From Acetobacteraceae bacterium (GTDB taxonomy: Bacteria; Pseudomonadota; Alphaproteobacteria; Zavarziniales; Zavarziniaceae): a DNA stretch of 60,150 nt. The position numbers and the translations under genes were made by a program. Positions 18,193 to 28,621 of the stretch are shown in pieces (position 1 is the stretch's first letter; the number at the start of each line of letters is the position of its first letter). The notes under the pieces are model-generated. The model was not told the origin of the DNA and ran no database searches. It saw only the letters and a list, made by a program, of their open reading frames with translations. Location of the stretch: positions 1 to 60,150 of the forward strand of contig CANCOY010000006.1 in assembly GCA_947379865.1 (NCBI GenBank), read 5' to 3'.

Positions 18193-19161
18193 ATGGCGCG
18201 CAGCAAGATTGCCCTGGTGGGCGGTGGACAGATCGGTGGCACCCTGGCCCATCTGGCGGCCATCAAGGAGCTTGGCGACATTGTCGTGTTCGACATCGCC
18301 GAAGGCATTCCCCAGGGCAAGGCCCTTGATCTCGCGCAGTCCGGCCCGGTGGAAGGCTTCAACGCCAGCCTGTCCGGCACCCAGGACTATGCCGACATTG
18401 CCGGCGCCGATGTGGTGATCGTCACCGCCGGCGTGCCGCGCAAGCCGGGCATGAGCCGCGATGACCTGCTGGGCATCAACACCAAGGTCATGAAGTCCGT
18501 GGGCGAGGGCATTGCCAAGCATGCCCCGAACGCCTTCGTGATCTGCATCACCAACCCCCTCGACGCCATGGTCTGGGCCCTGCGCGAGGCCTCTGGCCTG
18601 CCGCCGGAGAAGGTGGTCGGCATGGCCGGCGTGCTCGACAGCGCCCGCTTCCGCCATTTCCTGGCTGAGGAATTCAAGGTCTCCGTCGAAGACGTGACGG
18701 CCTTCGTGCTCGGCGGCCATGGCGATACCATGGTTCCCATGGTGCGCTATTCCACGGTGGCCGGCGTGCCCTTGCCCGACCTCATCAAGCTTGGCTGGAC
18801 CACCCAGGAGCGCCTCGACAAGATCGTCCAGCGCACCCGTGATGGCGGCGCCGAGATCGTCGGCCTGCTCAAGACCGGCTCGGCCTTCTATGCACCGGCG
18901 ACCTCTGCCATTGCCATGGCCGAGAGCTATCTCAAGGACAAGAAGCGCGTGCTGCCCTGCGCCGCCTATCTGAACGGCGAGTACGGCCTGAAGAACATCT
19001 ATGTCGGCGTGCCCGTGGTGATCGGTGCCGGCGGCGTGGAACGCGTGATCGAACTCACCCTCACGGCCGAGGAGCGCACCATGCTCGACGCCTCGGTCAA
19101 TTCGGTGAAGGGCCTGATCGAGGTGGTCAAGACCCTCGACCCGACACTGGCCCGCGGCTGA
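18193..19161 (+). CDS. mdh: Malate dehydrogenase (LDH-like)
   Basis: The 322-residue NAD-dependent enzyme interconverts malate and oxaloacetate in the TCA cycle. KIALVGGGQIGGTLAHLA is the dinucleotide-binding loop. GVPRKPGMSRDDLLGIN contains the substrate-binding arginines with the malate-type loop, and LGGHGDTMVPM carries the catalytic His. It belongs to the LDH-like MDH class found in alphaproteobacteria. Two ATGs are adjacent; GGAGG is five bases from 18193 but only two from 18190, so 18193 is preferred. It heads the mdh-sucCDAB-lpd series but is separated from sucC by a 160-base gap with its own promoter. Confidence 0.96.
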   Translation: MARSKIALVGGGQIGGTLAHLAAIKELGDIVVFDIAEGIPQGKALDLAQSGPVEGFNASLSGTQDYADIAGADVVIVTAGVPRKPGMSRDDLLGINTKVMKSVGEGIAKHAPNAFVICITNPLDAMVWALREASGLPPEKVVGMAGVLDSARFRHFLAEEFKVSVEDVTAFVLGGHGDTMVPMVRYSTVAGVPLPDLIKLGWTTQERLDKIVQRTRDGGAEIVGLLKTGSAFYAPATSAIAMAESYLKDKKRVLPCAAYLNGEYGLKNIYVGVPVVIGAGGVERVIELTLTAEERTMLDASVNSVKGLIEVVKTLDPTLARG

Positions 19162-19231
19162 TATCCCGGCCCGGCGCCGCGACCCATTGCTAAATTTTGG
19201 TGGCAAGGGCCACTGAATCCACGCGATGCGG

Positions 19232-19259
19232 TTGCGCGCCGGTCCGCCGGTGCTATAAC
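19232..19259 (+). promoter_or_regulatory. Promoter of the sucCDAB(-lpd) genes
   Basis: TTGCGC (19232-19237) and TATAAC (19254-19259) are separated by 16 bases, about 60 bases upstream of the sucC ATG. It is the clearest promoter-like pair in the 160-base mdh-sucC gap. Confidence 0.55.
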
Positions 19260-19322
19260 CAAAGTCGTCTTGTACTTCGCCATTTCCGGGCCGCCCGGGT
19301 CCGGTTCAACCCACGGTAGTCC

Positions 19323-20491
<1,169 letters not shown>

Positions 20492-20492
<1 letters not shown>

Positions 20493-21367
20493 TGTCCGTT
20501 CTCATTGATCGCAACACCAAAGTCATCTGCCAGGGCATCACCGGCGCCCAGGGCACCTTCCACTCCGAACAGGCCATCGCCTATGGCACCAAGATGGTCG
20601 GCGGCGTCACACCGGGCAAGGGCGGCACCACCCACGTTGGCCTGCCGGTGTTCGACACCGTGGCCGCCGCGCGCGAGAAGACCGGCGCCACCGCCACGAT
20701 GATCTATGTGCCGCCGCCGTTTGCGGCCGACGCGATCCTCGAGGCGATTGCCGCCGAGATCGAGCTGGCGGTGTGCATCACCGAGGGCATTCCGGTGCTC
20801 GACATGGTCAAGGTCAAGCGCGCCCTGCAGGGCTCCAAGACCCGCCTTGTCGGCCCCAACTGCCCGGGCGTGATCACGCCTGACCAGTGCAAGATCGGCA
20901 TCATGCCGGGCCACATCCATCTGGCCGGCGGCGTGGGCATTGTCTCGCGCTCTGGCACGCTGACGTACGAGGCGGTGGCGCAGACCACGGCGGCGGGCCT
21001 TGGCCAGTCGACCTGCGTCGGCATCGGCGGCGACCCGGTGAACGGCACCAACTTCATCGACGTGCTGGACCTGTTCCTGCGCGACCCCGAGACGACCTCG
21101 ATCATCATGATCGGCGAGATCGGCGGCAGCGCAGAAGAAGAGGCGGCCGAGTTCCTGAAGGCGTCCAAGGTGAAGAAGCCGGTTGTGGGCTTCATCGCCG
21201 GCCGCACGGCCCCCCCGGGCCGTCGCATGGGCCATGCCGGTGCCATCATCTCTGGTGGCAAGGGCGGCGCAGAGGACAAGATTGAGGCCATGCGTTCAGC
21301 GGGCATCACCGTGTCGGAATCGCCGGCGGCGCTCGGCACGACGCTGGTCAAGGTCCTGCGGGGGTAA
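20492..21367 (+). CDS. sucD: Succinyl-CoA synthetase alpha subunit
   Basis: The 291-residue CoA-binding subunit starts SVLIDRNTKVICQGITGAQGTFH. GPNCPGVITP is the CoA and phosphohistidine-loop region, and GRRMGHAGAIISGGKG contains the phosphorylated His. Length is standard. It overlaps sucC by one base. After its stop a 126-base gap to sucA contains a perfect GC hairpin at 21391-21418. Confidence 0.97.
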
Positions 21368-21390
21368 CCCTGCGCCTGTGAAGGCAGAGT

Positions 21391-21418
21391 GCGCTGTCCG
21401 GCTGATCCCGGGCAGCGC
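21391..21418 (+). other. Intercistronic hairpin between sucD and sucA
   Basis: GCGCTGTCCGG (21391-21401) pairs with CCGGGCAGCGC (21408-21418), with one G-U pair, around a six-base loop. It has no U-run, so it is not a canonical terminator. It may set relative expression or processing of sucCD against sucAB. Confidence 0.4.
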
Positions 21419-21493
21419 CTCGACAGGGCGCGCGGGACGAAACGAGGCATACCGAAAGGCGCTGCCCGCAAGGGCCGCGAACCAGATCAGGCC

Positions 21494-24400
21494 ATGACAG
21501 ACCATTCGGATCATCTGACGTTCCTCCACGGTGCCAATGGCGCCTTCATCGAGGAACTCTATGCCCGCTACGTCACCGATCCCAATTCGGTGGAACCAAG
21601 CTGGCAGGCTTTTTTCGCTGACCTGCGGGACGAGGCGTCCTCCGTGGTGCAATCGGCACGGGGCGCCAGCTGGACCCGGGCCGACTGGCCACCCATGTCG
21701 AACGGCCTGGATGAGGCCGACGACAAGCCAAAGAAGCCAAATGGCGCGGCGCCTGCGCCCGCCGCTGCCGCTGCGACGGTCGCTGGTGCCAGCCCGGCCG
21801 AGGTGCGCGCGGCGACACTGGACTCAGTCCGTGCCCTGATGATGATCCGGGCCTATCGCATCCGTGGTCATCTTATCGCCAATCTCGACCCGCTCGGGCT
21901 TGAGCCGCCGAAATCCCATCCCGAGCTTGAGCCGTCCAGCTATGGCTTTACCGAAGCCGATATGGACCGGCCGATCTTCCTCGACCGCGTGCTGGGCCTT
22001 GAGACCGGCACCCTGCGCGAGATCCTGGCGATCCTGAAGCGCACCTATTGCGGCACCATCGGTGTCGAGTTCATGCACATCTCCGATCCGGCTGAAAAGG
22101 CCTGGATCCAGGAGCGCATCGAAGGCAGCGAGAAGGACATCACCTTCACGCCCGAGGGCAAGCGCGCGATCTTCAACAAGCTGACCGAGGCCGAGGGCTT
22201 CGAGCGCTTCTGCAACACCAAGTTCACCGGCACCAAGCGCTTTGGCCTTGACGGCGCTGAATCCCTGATCCCCGCGATGGAACAGATCATCAAGCGCGGC
22301 GGCAATCTGGGCGTGCAGGAAATCGTGCTGGGCATGCCCCATCGCGGCCGCCTCAATGTGCTGGCCAATGTCATGGCCAAGCCCTATGTCGCGATCTTCA
22401 ACGAATTCCAGGGCGGCAGCGCCAACCCGGCCGACGTCCAGGGCTCGGGCGACGTGAAGTACCATCTTGGCACCTCATCAGACCGCGAGTTCGATGGTAA
22501 CCGCGTCCATCTCAGCCTGACCGCCAACCCCAGCCATCTTGAGGCGGTGAACCCCGTCGTCATCGGCAAGGTGCGCGCCAAGCAGAGCCAGCGCGGCGAT
22601 GTGGAGCGCGAACAGGTGCTCTCGCTGTTGCTTCATGGCGACGCGGCCTTTGCCGGCCAGGGTCTGGTGGCAGAATGCTTTGCCCTGTCGGGCCTCAGGG
22701 GCTATCGCACCGGCGGTACCCTCCACATCATCGTCAATAACCAGATCGGTTTCACGACGAGCCCCAGCTTCTCGCGCTCGTCGCCCTATCCTTCGGACGT
22801 GGCAAAGACCGTGGGCGCGCCGATCTTCCATGTGAACGGCGACGACCCCGAGGCCGTGGTGCACGTGGCCAAGATCGCCACCGAATTCCGCCAGCGGTTC
22901 AAGAAGGATGTCGTCATCGACATGTTCTGCTACCGCCGCTTTGGCCATAACGAGGGCGATGAGCCGGCGTTCACCCAGCCGCTGATGTATCGCAAGATCG
23001 CCCAGCAGCAGACCACGCGCGAGATCTATGCCCGCCGCCTGACCGACGAGGGCGTGCTGCAGCCAGGCGAGGCCGAGCAGATCCACGGCGCCTTTGCGGC
23101 CCGTCTGGAATCCGACTTCAGCGCCAGCCAGACCTATCGCCCCAACAAGGCCGACTGGCTGGAAGGCAAGTGGACCGGCCTGTCCATCGCCAAGGGTGAT
23201 GTGCGGCGTGGCGATACCGATGTGGGCATCAAGAGCCTGCGCGAGATCTTCAAGGCCCTGACCACCATCCCCGAGACCTTCAACCCCCACCGCACCATCC
23301 GTCGTCTGCTGGAAGCCAAGCAGAAGATGCTGGAAACCGGCGAGGGCATCGACTGGGCCACGGGCGAGGCGCTGGCCTTTGGCAGCCTGCTGGACGATGG
23401 CATCCATGTGCGCCTGTCGGGCCAGGATTCCGGCCGTGGCACCTTCTCGCAGCGCCATGCGGTGCTGGTCGATCAGCAGACCGAAGAACGCTATCTGCCC
23501 CTCAACAACATTTCGCCCGAACAGGCGCCGTTCGAGGTGCACGACAGCCTCTTGTCCGAGGCGGCGGTGCTGGGTTTCGACTATGGTTACAGCCTGGCTG
23601 AGCCAAACGCCCTGGTGCTGTGGGAGGCGCAGTTCGGCGACTTCGTGAACGGCGCCCAGGTGATCATCGACCAGTTCATCGCGTCGGGTGAATCCAAATG
23701 GCTGCGCATGAGCGGCCTCGTGATGCTGCTGCCCCATGGCTATGAAGGGTCGGGCCCGGAGCATTCCTCCGCCAGGCTCGAACGCTTCCTGCAGCTGTGC
23801 GGCGACGACAATATGCAGGTCGCGAACCTGACGACGCCGGCAAACTATTTCCACATCCTGCGCCGCCAGATTCACCGCAACTTCCGCAAGCCGCTGATCA
23901 TCATGACGCCGAAGTCGCTGCTGCGGCACAAGCGGGCGGTCTCCAAGCTGTCGGAGTTCGGCCCCGGCAGCTCCTTCCACCGTGTCCTGCTGGACGACGC
24001 GGAAGACACGCTGGTAGCGGACAACAAGATCGAGCGCGTCATCCTCTGCTCGGGCAAGGTCTATTACGACATCCTGGAAGAGCGTGAGGCGCGCGGCATC
24101 GACAATGCCGTGATCCTGCGTGTGGAACAGTTGAACCCGTTCCCGGCCAAGACCGTGATCCGCGAACTGTCGCGCTATCCCAAGGCCCGGATCATCTGGT
24201 GTCAGGAAGAGCCCAAGAACATGGGCGCCTGGACCCACGTGGACCCCTGGCTGGAATGGTGCATCGAGAAGGCTGGCGTGAAGCAGGGCGGCCATGCCGT
24301 CTATGCCGGCCGCCCGCCCGCTGCCTCTCCCGCCACCGGCCAGATGAAAAAACACCTGATCGAACAGGCGACCCTTGTTGACGCTGCTTTGACAAAGTGA
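21494..24400 (+). CDS. sucA: 2-oxoglutarate dehydrogenase E1 component
   Basis: The 968-residue thiamine-diphosphate enzyme decarboxylates 2-oxoglutarate and passes the succinyl group to the SucB lipoyl arm. The N-terminus (FLHGANGAFIEELYARY) is the short E2-binding segment. A Pro/Ala-rich linker lies near residues 80-100. IVLGMPHRGRLNVLANV and HGDAAFAGQGLVAE through VNNQIGFTT form the TPP site, and MLLPHGYEGSGPEHSSARLERFLQL is the C-terminal transketolase signature. ATG 21494 is used; the in-frame start at 21389 would fall in the upstream hairpin. sucB starts 34 bases after the stop. Confidence 0.97.
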   Translation: MTDHSDHLTFLHGANGAFIEELYARYVTDPNSVEPSWQAFFADLRDEASSVVQSARGASWTRADWPPMSNGLDEADDKPKKPNGAAPAPAAAAATVAGASPAEVRAATLDSVRALMMIRAYRIRGHLIANLDPLGLEPPKSHPELEPSSYGFTEADMDRPIFLDRVLGLETGTLREILAILKRTYCGTIGVEFMHISDPAEKAWIQERIEGSEKDITFTPEGKRAIFNKLTEAEGFERFCNTKFTGTKRFGLDGAESLIPAMEQIIKRGGNLGVQEIVLGMPHRGRLNVLANVMAKPYVAIFNEFQGGSANPADVQGSGDVKYHLGTSSDREFDGNRVHLSLTANPSHLEAVNPVVIGKVRAKQSQRGDVEREQVLSLLLHGDAAFAGQGLVAECFALSGLRGYRTGGTLHIIVNNQIGFTTSPSFSRSSPYPSDVAKTVGAPIFHVNGDDPEAVVHVAKIATEFRQRFKKDVVIDMFCYRRFGHNEGDEPAFTQPLMYRKIAQQQTTREIYARRLTDEGVLQPGEAEQIHGAFAARLESDFSASQTYRPNKADWLEGKWTGLSIAKGDVRRGDTDVGIKSLREIFKALTTIPETFNPHRTIRRLLEAKQKMLETGEGIDWATGEALAFGSLLDDGIHVRLSGQDSGRGTFSQRHAVLVDQQTEERYLPLNNISPEQAPFEVHDSLLSEAAVLGFDYGYSLAEPNALVLWEAQFGDFVNGAQVIIDQFIASGESKWLRMSGLVMLLPHGYEGSGPEHSSARLERFLQLCGDDNMQVANLTTPANYFHILRRQIHRNFRKPLIIMTPKSLLRHKRAVSKLSEFGPGSSFHRVLLDDAEDTLVADNKIERVILCSGKVYYDILEEREARGIDNAVILRVEQLNPFPAKTVIRELSRYPKARIIWCQEEPKNMGAWTHVDPWLEWCIEKAGVKQGGHAVYAGRPPAASPATGQMKKHLIEQATLVDAALTK

Positions 24401-24434
24401 CGGCGCCCTGCGCGCCGACCACGACGAGGACGAC

Positions 24435-25682
24435 ATGACGACGGAAATCCGCGTGCCCACGCTCGGCGAATCGGTTACCGAGGCGACCGTTGCAAAGTGG
24501 TTCAAGCAGGTCGGCGATGCCGTCGCCCTTGACGAGCCCCTGTGCGAGCTTGAGACCGACAAGGTTGCCCTTGAGGTGAACGCCACCGCCGCCGGCCGTC
24601 TGGCCCGCATCGATGTGGCGGAAGGCACCACCGTAGGCGTCGGCGCCATTCTCGGCGCCATCGAGGAAGGGGCGGCCGGTACCGTCTCTGCCCCGAAACC
24701 CGCCGCAGCCCCGGCACCCGCCCCGGCCCCAGCCTCGGCTCCCGTTGCGGCAGCACCCGCCCCGGCACCAGCGCCCGCGCCCGCTCCAACAGTCGCCGCC
24801 AATGCCACCCTGGCCCCGTCAGTGCGCAAGATCGTGGTGGAAAACCGCCTTGATCCCGCCGCCCTTGCCGGCAGCGGCAAGGATGGCCGCGCCACCAAGG
24901 CCGATGCCCTGCAGGCCGTTGCCGCTGCGGCTTCTGCCCCGGCGCCCGCCCCGGCAGCCCCCTCTGGCCCGCGTGCCAAGGCCGACCGGGAAGAGCGCGT
25001 GCGCATGACGCGCCTGCGCAAGCGCATTGCCGAACGCCTGAAGCAGGCCCAGAACACCGCCGCCATGCTGACCACCTTCAACGAGGTGGACATGACGAAC
25101 CTGATGGCGGCCCGCGCCCGCTACAAGGACGTGTTTGAAAAGAAGCACGGCTCCAAGCTTGGCTTCATGAGCTTCTTCGTGAAGGCCTGCGTCATCGCCC
25201 TGAAGGAGATCCCGCAGGTCAATGGCGAGATCGACGGCGAGGACATCGTCTTCAAGAACTATTACGACATCGGCGTCGCCGTGGGCACACCCCAGGGCCT
25301 GGTTGTCCCCGTCGTCCGCGACTGTGATACCAAGGGTTTCGCCGATATCGAAAAGGAGATCGAGGGGCTGGGCCGCAAGGCGCGCGATGGCAAGCTGGCC
25401 CTCGACGATCTGCAGGGCGGCACCTTCACCATCTCCAACGGCGGCATCTATGGCTCGCTCATGTCGACGCCGATCCTCAACCCGCCGCAGTCAGCCATCC
25501 TTGGCATGCACAAGATCCAGGATCGTCCGATTGCCGTGGGCAAGGAAATCCAGATCCGCCCGATGATGTATCTGGCCCTGTCCTATGATCATCGCATGAT
25601 CGACGGGCGCGAGGCGGTTACCTTCCTCGTGCGCGTCAAGGAATGCCTGGAAGATCCCCAGCGCATCCTGCTTGATCTCTGA
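24435..25682 (+). CDS. sucB: 2-oxoglutarate dehydrogenase E2 (dihydrolipoyl succinyltransferase)
   Basis: The 415-residue core of the complex has three parts. Residues 1-78 are a lipoyl domain with the lipoylated Lys in LETDKVALEV. A peripheral subunit-binding domain at about 132-168 includes SVRKIVVENRLDPAALAGSGKDGRATKAD. The catalytic domain spans about 185-415 and ends with LSYDHRMIDGREAV (His and Asp of the acyltransferase site). The two linkers are long and almost purely Ala/Pro, as expected for swinging arms. It lies between sucA and lpd. Confidence 0.97.
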   Translation: MTTEIRVPTLGESVTEATVAKWFKQVGDAVALDEPLCELETDKVALEVNATAAGRLARIDVAEGTTVGVGAILGAIEEGAAGTVSAPKPAAAPAPAPAPASAPVAAAPAPAPAPAPAPTVAANATLAPSVRKIVVENRLDPAALAGSGKDGRATKADALQAVAAAASAPAPAPAAPSGPRAKADREERVRMTRLRKRIAERLKQAQNTAAMLTTFNEVDMTNLMAARARYKDVFEKKHGSKLGFMSFFVKACVIALKEIPQVNGEIDGEDIVFKNYYDIGVAVGTPQGLVVPVVRDCDTKGFADIEKEIEGLGRKARDGKLALDDLQGGTFTISNGGIYGSLMSTPILNPPQSAILGMHKIQDRPIAVGKEIQIRPMMYLALSYDHRMIDGREAVTFLVRVKECLEDPQRILLDL

Positions 25683-25748
25683 GACGTCTCTAGCCGACCT
25701 GCTTACCGACCCGACCCGACCGCGTCGCGTCTTGGAATGGAGTAACCC

Positions 25749-27155
25749 ATGGCTGACACCTTCGACGTGGTCGTGATCGGTTCTGGCCCCGGTGGCTATG
25801 TGGCGGCCATCCGGGCCGCCCAATTGGGCCTGAAGGTTGCCTGTATCGAGAAGAGCGCAACGCTTGGCGGCACCTGCCTGAACGTGGGCTGCATCCCGTC
25901 CAAGGCCCTGCTGCATGCCTCGGAGCTTTATCATCTGGCACAAAGTGGCCTGCCCTCGTTCGGCGTGAAGGTGACCGGCGTCAGCCTCGACCTGCCCGCC
26001 ATGATGGCCCACAAGACCAAGACGGTAACGGCCAATACCAAGGGGATCGAGTTCCTCTTCAAGAAGAACAAGGTAACCCCAATCCACGGCGCCGCCCGCT
26101 TCACCAGCCCCACCTCGCTTGAGGTGGCGCTCAATGCCGGCGGCACGCAGACGGTTACGGCCAGTGCCTTCATCATCGCCACAGGCTCCGAGGTTGCGGG
26201 CCTGCCGGGTGTGACGGTTGATGAGAAGCGCGTGGTGTCGTCCACCGGTGCGCTTGAACTGAGTGCGGTGCCAAAGCACCTGATCGTGATTGGCGGCGGT
26301 GTCATCGGCCTTGAAATGGGCTCGGTCTGGCGGCGGCTGGGGGCTCAGGTGACGGTGATCGAATATCTCGACCGCATCACCCCCGGCATGGATGGCGAGG
26401 TTGCCAAGGCCTTCCAGCGCGTGCTGGCCAAGCAGGGCTTTGAATTCCACCTCTCCACCAAGGTGGTGGGCGTGAAATCTGACGCCAAGGGTGTCTCGGT
26501 GGAGATCGAGCCGGCCGCCGGCGGCGATCGCAGCCGCATCGAGGGCGACATCGTGCTGATGGCCATTGGCCGCAAGCCCCATACCCAGGGCCTTGGCCTC
26601 GACGTGGCGGGCGTTGCCCTTGATTCCCGTGGCCGGATCGAGACCGATGCGCATTTCCGCACCAATGTGCCCGGCATCTTTGCCATTGGTGACGTGATCG
26701 CCGGCGCCATGCTGGCCCACAAGGCCGAGGATGAGGGCGTGGCCGTGGCGGAAATCCTGGTGGGCCAGGCCGGCCATGTGAACCACGACACGATCCCCGG
26801 CGTCGTCTACACCAATCCGGAAGTCGCCAGCGTTGGCAAGACCGAGGAAGAGCTGAAGGCGGCAGGCATTGCCTTTGCCGTTGGCAAGTTCCCCTTCTCG
26901 GCCAATGGCCGCGCCAAGGCCATGCTGGAGACCGAGGGCTTTGTGAAGATCCTGGCCGACGCCACCACCGACCGGGTATTGGGCGTGCACATCATCGGCC
27001 CGGGTGCCGGTACCCTGATTGCGGAAGCCGTGCTCGCCATGGAATTCGGCGCCTCTGCCGAAGACATCGCGCGCACCTGCCACGCCCATCCCACCCTGAA
27101 CGAAGTGATGAAGGAAGCCGCGCTGGCGGTGGACAAGCGCCCGATCCACATCTGA
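25749..27155 (+). CDS. lpd: Dihydrolipoyl dehydrogenase
   Basis: The 468-residue flavoprotein reoxidises the SucB lipoyl group with NAD+. VVVIGSGPGGYVAAIRAAQLG binds FAD. GGTCLNVGCIPSKALL contains the redox cysteine pair. IVIGGGVIGLEMGSVW is the NAD-binding motif, and TCHAHPTLNEVMKEAA contains the catalytic His-Glu. A 66-base gap after sucB and an AATGGAGT site support independent but linked translation. It is convergent with the first histidine kinase gene. Confidence 0.97.
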   Translation: MADTFDVVVIGSGPGGYVAAIRAAQLGLKVACIEKSATLGGTCLNVGCIPSKALLHASELYHLAQSGLPSFGVKVTGVSLDLPAMMAHKTKTVTANTKGIEFLFKKNKVTPIHGAARFTSPTSLEVALNAGGTQTVTASAFIIATGSEVAGLPGVTVDEKRVVSSTGALELSAVPKHLIVIGGGVIGLEMGSVWRRLGAQVTVIEYLDRITPGMDGEVAKAFQRVLAKQGFEFHLSTKVVGVKSDAKGVSVEIEPAAGGDRSRIEGDIVLMAIGRKPHTQGLGLDVAGVALDSRGRIETDAHFRTNVPGIFAIGDVIAGAMLAHKAEDEGVAVAEILVGQAGHVNHDTIPGVVYTNPEVASVGKTEEELKAAGIAFAVGKFPFSANGRAKAMLETEGFVKILADATTDRVLGVHIIGPGAGTLIAEAVLAMEFGASAEDIARTCHAHPTLNEVMKEAALAVDKRPIHI

Positions 27156-27167
27156 GCGCCTGCGCCT

Positions 27168-27185
27168 GGCCAGCCGCGTCTGGCC
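27168..27185. terminator. Weak hairpin in the lpd / histidine-kinase convergent gap
   Basis: GGCCAG (27168-27173) pairs with CTGGCC (27180-27185) around CCGCGT in the 30-base convergent gap. The stem is short and no clear T-run follows on either strand, so termination here is only possible. Confidence 0.3.
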
Positions 27186-28574
27186 TTAGAAAATCCGCGT
27201 CAGGACCTTGCCGGCGGCGCCTGCCGGCGGCTGCGCGGGCAGCACCACATGGGCGGTGGTGCCGACGCCCACGGCGCTTTGGAACGTGATGGTGCCACCG
27301 TGCAGGCCAATCAGGTTCCTGACAATGGCAATGCCAAGCCCGGTGCCCGGTTTCTCGGCCACATCCGCCCGGCCGATCCGCCGGAAGGGTTCGCCCAGAT
27401 GGGGAATTTCCGTCTCGGCAATGCCGATGCCCTCATCCCAGACGTCGATCAGCACGGCACCAGCCTGGCGGGCAAGCCGCACCCCGGCGCGATTGCCTGC
27501 CGGGGTGAACTTGATCGCGTTCGAGACAAGGTTCTGCACGATCTGCTCAATGGCGCGGCGGTCGGCCATGATGGTGCCGATTTCGCCAACCGGCGCCATG
27601 ATCAGGGTTACACCATCGCTATCGGCAATCCGTCGCAGGCGCGTAACGGTGTCCGCAACCACCGTGCCCATGTCCACCGGCTCGGGCCGGAGGGTGACGC
27701 TGCCTGATTCGATGCGGGCAATGTCGAGGATATCGTCGATGAGGGCGAGCAGGAATTCACCGCTCTGGCGGATGTCGTTTGCGTATTCCTGGTAGCGCGC
27801 CCAGGCCTCATAGCCACCCAGCACCTCGCCCGAGATAACCTCGGAATAGCCGATCACCACATTGAGGGGCGTGCGCAGGTCATGGCTCATGCGCGCAAGG
27901 AATTCCGATTTGGCGCGGTTTGCCTGTTCAGCGGCCTCGCGGGCAAGGGTCGCTTCCCTGACTGCCGCTTCCAGACTGCTGGCGATCTCGCCGATCAGCA
28001 GCAGCAGGGCGGCAAGGCTGAGGAAGACGGAGACCATCAATTCGGCCGTCATCTGCGCCAGGCCGCTGCCATCATGGCCAAATGCCAGCCAGGCCAGGGC
28101 AATCAGGGCAAACAGGCCATAGATCGACCACGCCAGTCGCCGCAGCAGCACAAACGGCATCAGCACGCCACCAAAGGCAGCGATGACCGGGAACCACAGC
28201 ACATAGATGTTCGACAGGATCGTGTTCTCGCCGCCTGCCGCCAGTTTTGAGGCGTAACCGCCAATGATGTAGATCGCGAGGGCAAAGAAGGTCGGCCGCC
28301 AGGTCAGGGTTCGCCGCCGCCTGCCGTGCCACAGGCTGACGGCCGCGTTCCACAGCAGGACAACGGCGAATACAGGATCGGCGATCTGCTCGAATCGGGT
28401 CTGATGCGCGTCGAGGCTGGGCACGAGATGAAAGGTTGCGAAGGCTATGGCCCCGATTGTCCCGGCCATGGCCATGGCATAATCGAAGCGCCGCCCTCTG
28501 GCAGGCATGGGATGTGAGCCGCGCTCGGAAAGCACCGCCCCATGCATCGACAATGGATCACGCCCGTATGCCAT
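27186..28574 (-). CDS. Membrane histidine kinase, array copy 1
   Basis: This 462-residue sensor kinase has six predicted membrane helices in residues 35-200, a short coiled linker at 200-222, a HisKA domain and a HATPase domain. The phosphoacceptor is H231 in FLARMSHDLRTPLNVVIGYSEVI. N box (IVQNLVSNAIKFTP), G1 (WDEGIGI), F box (EPFRRIG) and G2 (PGTGLGIAI) are all intact. KLAAGGENTI precedes helix 4 and is nearly invariant in all array members. ATG 28574 is chosen because MAYGRDP then aligns with the MANGSEI start of copy 2 at equal distance from helix 1. It is the last gene of the array in reading direction, 47 bases after copy 2. No receiver domain is present. Confidence 0.88.
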   Translation of the reverse strand: MAYGRDPLSMHGAVLSERGSHPMPARGRRFDYAMAMAGTIGAIAFATFHLVPSLDAHQTRFEQIADPVFAVVLLWNAAVSLWHGRRRRTLTWRPTFFALAIYIIGGYASKLAAGGENTILSNIYVLWFPVIAAFGGVLMPFVLLRRLAWSIYGLFALIALAWLAFGHDGSGLAQMTAELMVSVFLSLAALLLLIGEIASSLEAAVREATLAREAAEQANRAKSEFLARMSHDLRTPLNVVIGYSEVISGEVLGGYEAWARYQEYANDIRQSGEFLLALIDDILDIARIESGSVTLRPEPVDMGTVVADTVTRLRRIADSDGVTLIMAPVGEIGTIMADRRAIEQIVQNLVSNAIKFTPAGNRAGVRLARQAGAVLIDVWDEGIGIAETEIPHLGEPFRRIGRADVAEKPGTGLGIAIVRNLIGLHGGTITFQSAVGVGTTAHVVLPAQPPAGAAGKVLTRIF

Positions 28575-28621
28575 CCGCCCTCGCCCGCCCCAGAGCCTGC
28601 GCAACACTCGCCCGGAACTCC

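Noticed and set aside
22478..25093. An 871-codon open frame on the minus strand opposite sucA and sucB
   Set aside because: Low-complexity Ala/Arg-rich translation with no recognisable motif; it is the antisense shadow of the Ala/Pro-rich SucB linkers and the SucA C-terminus.
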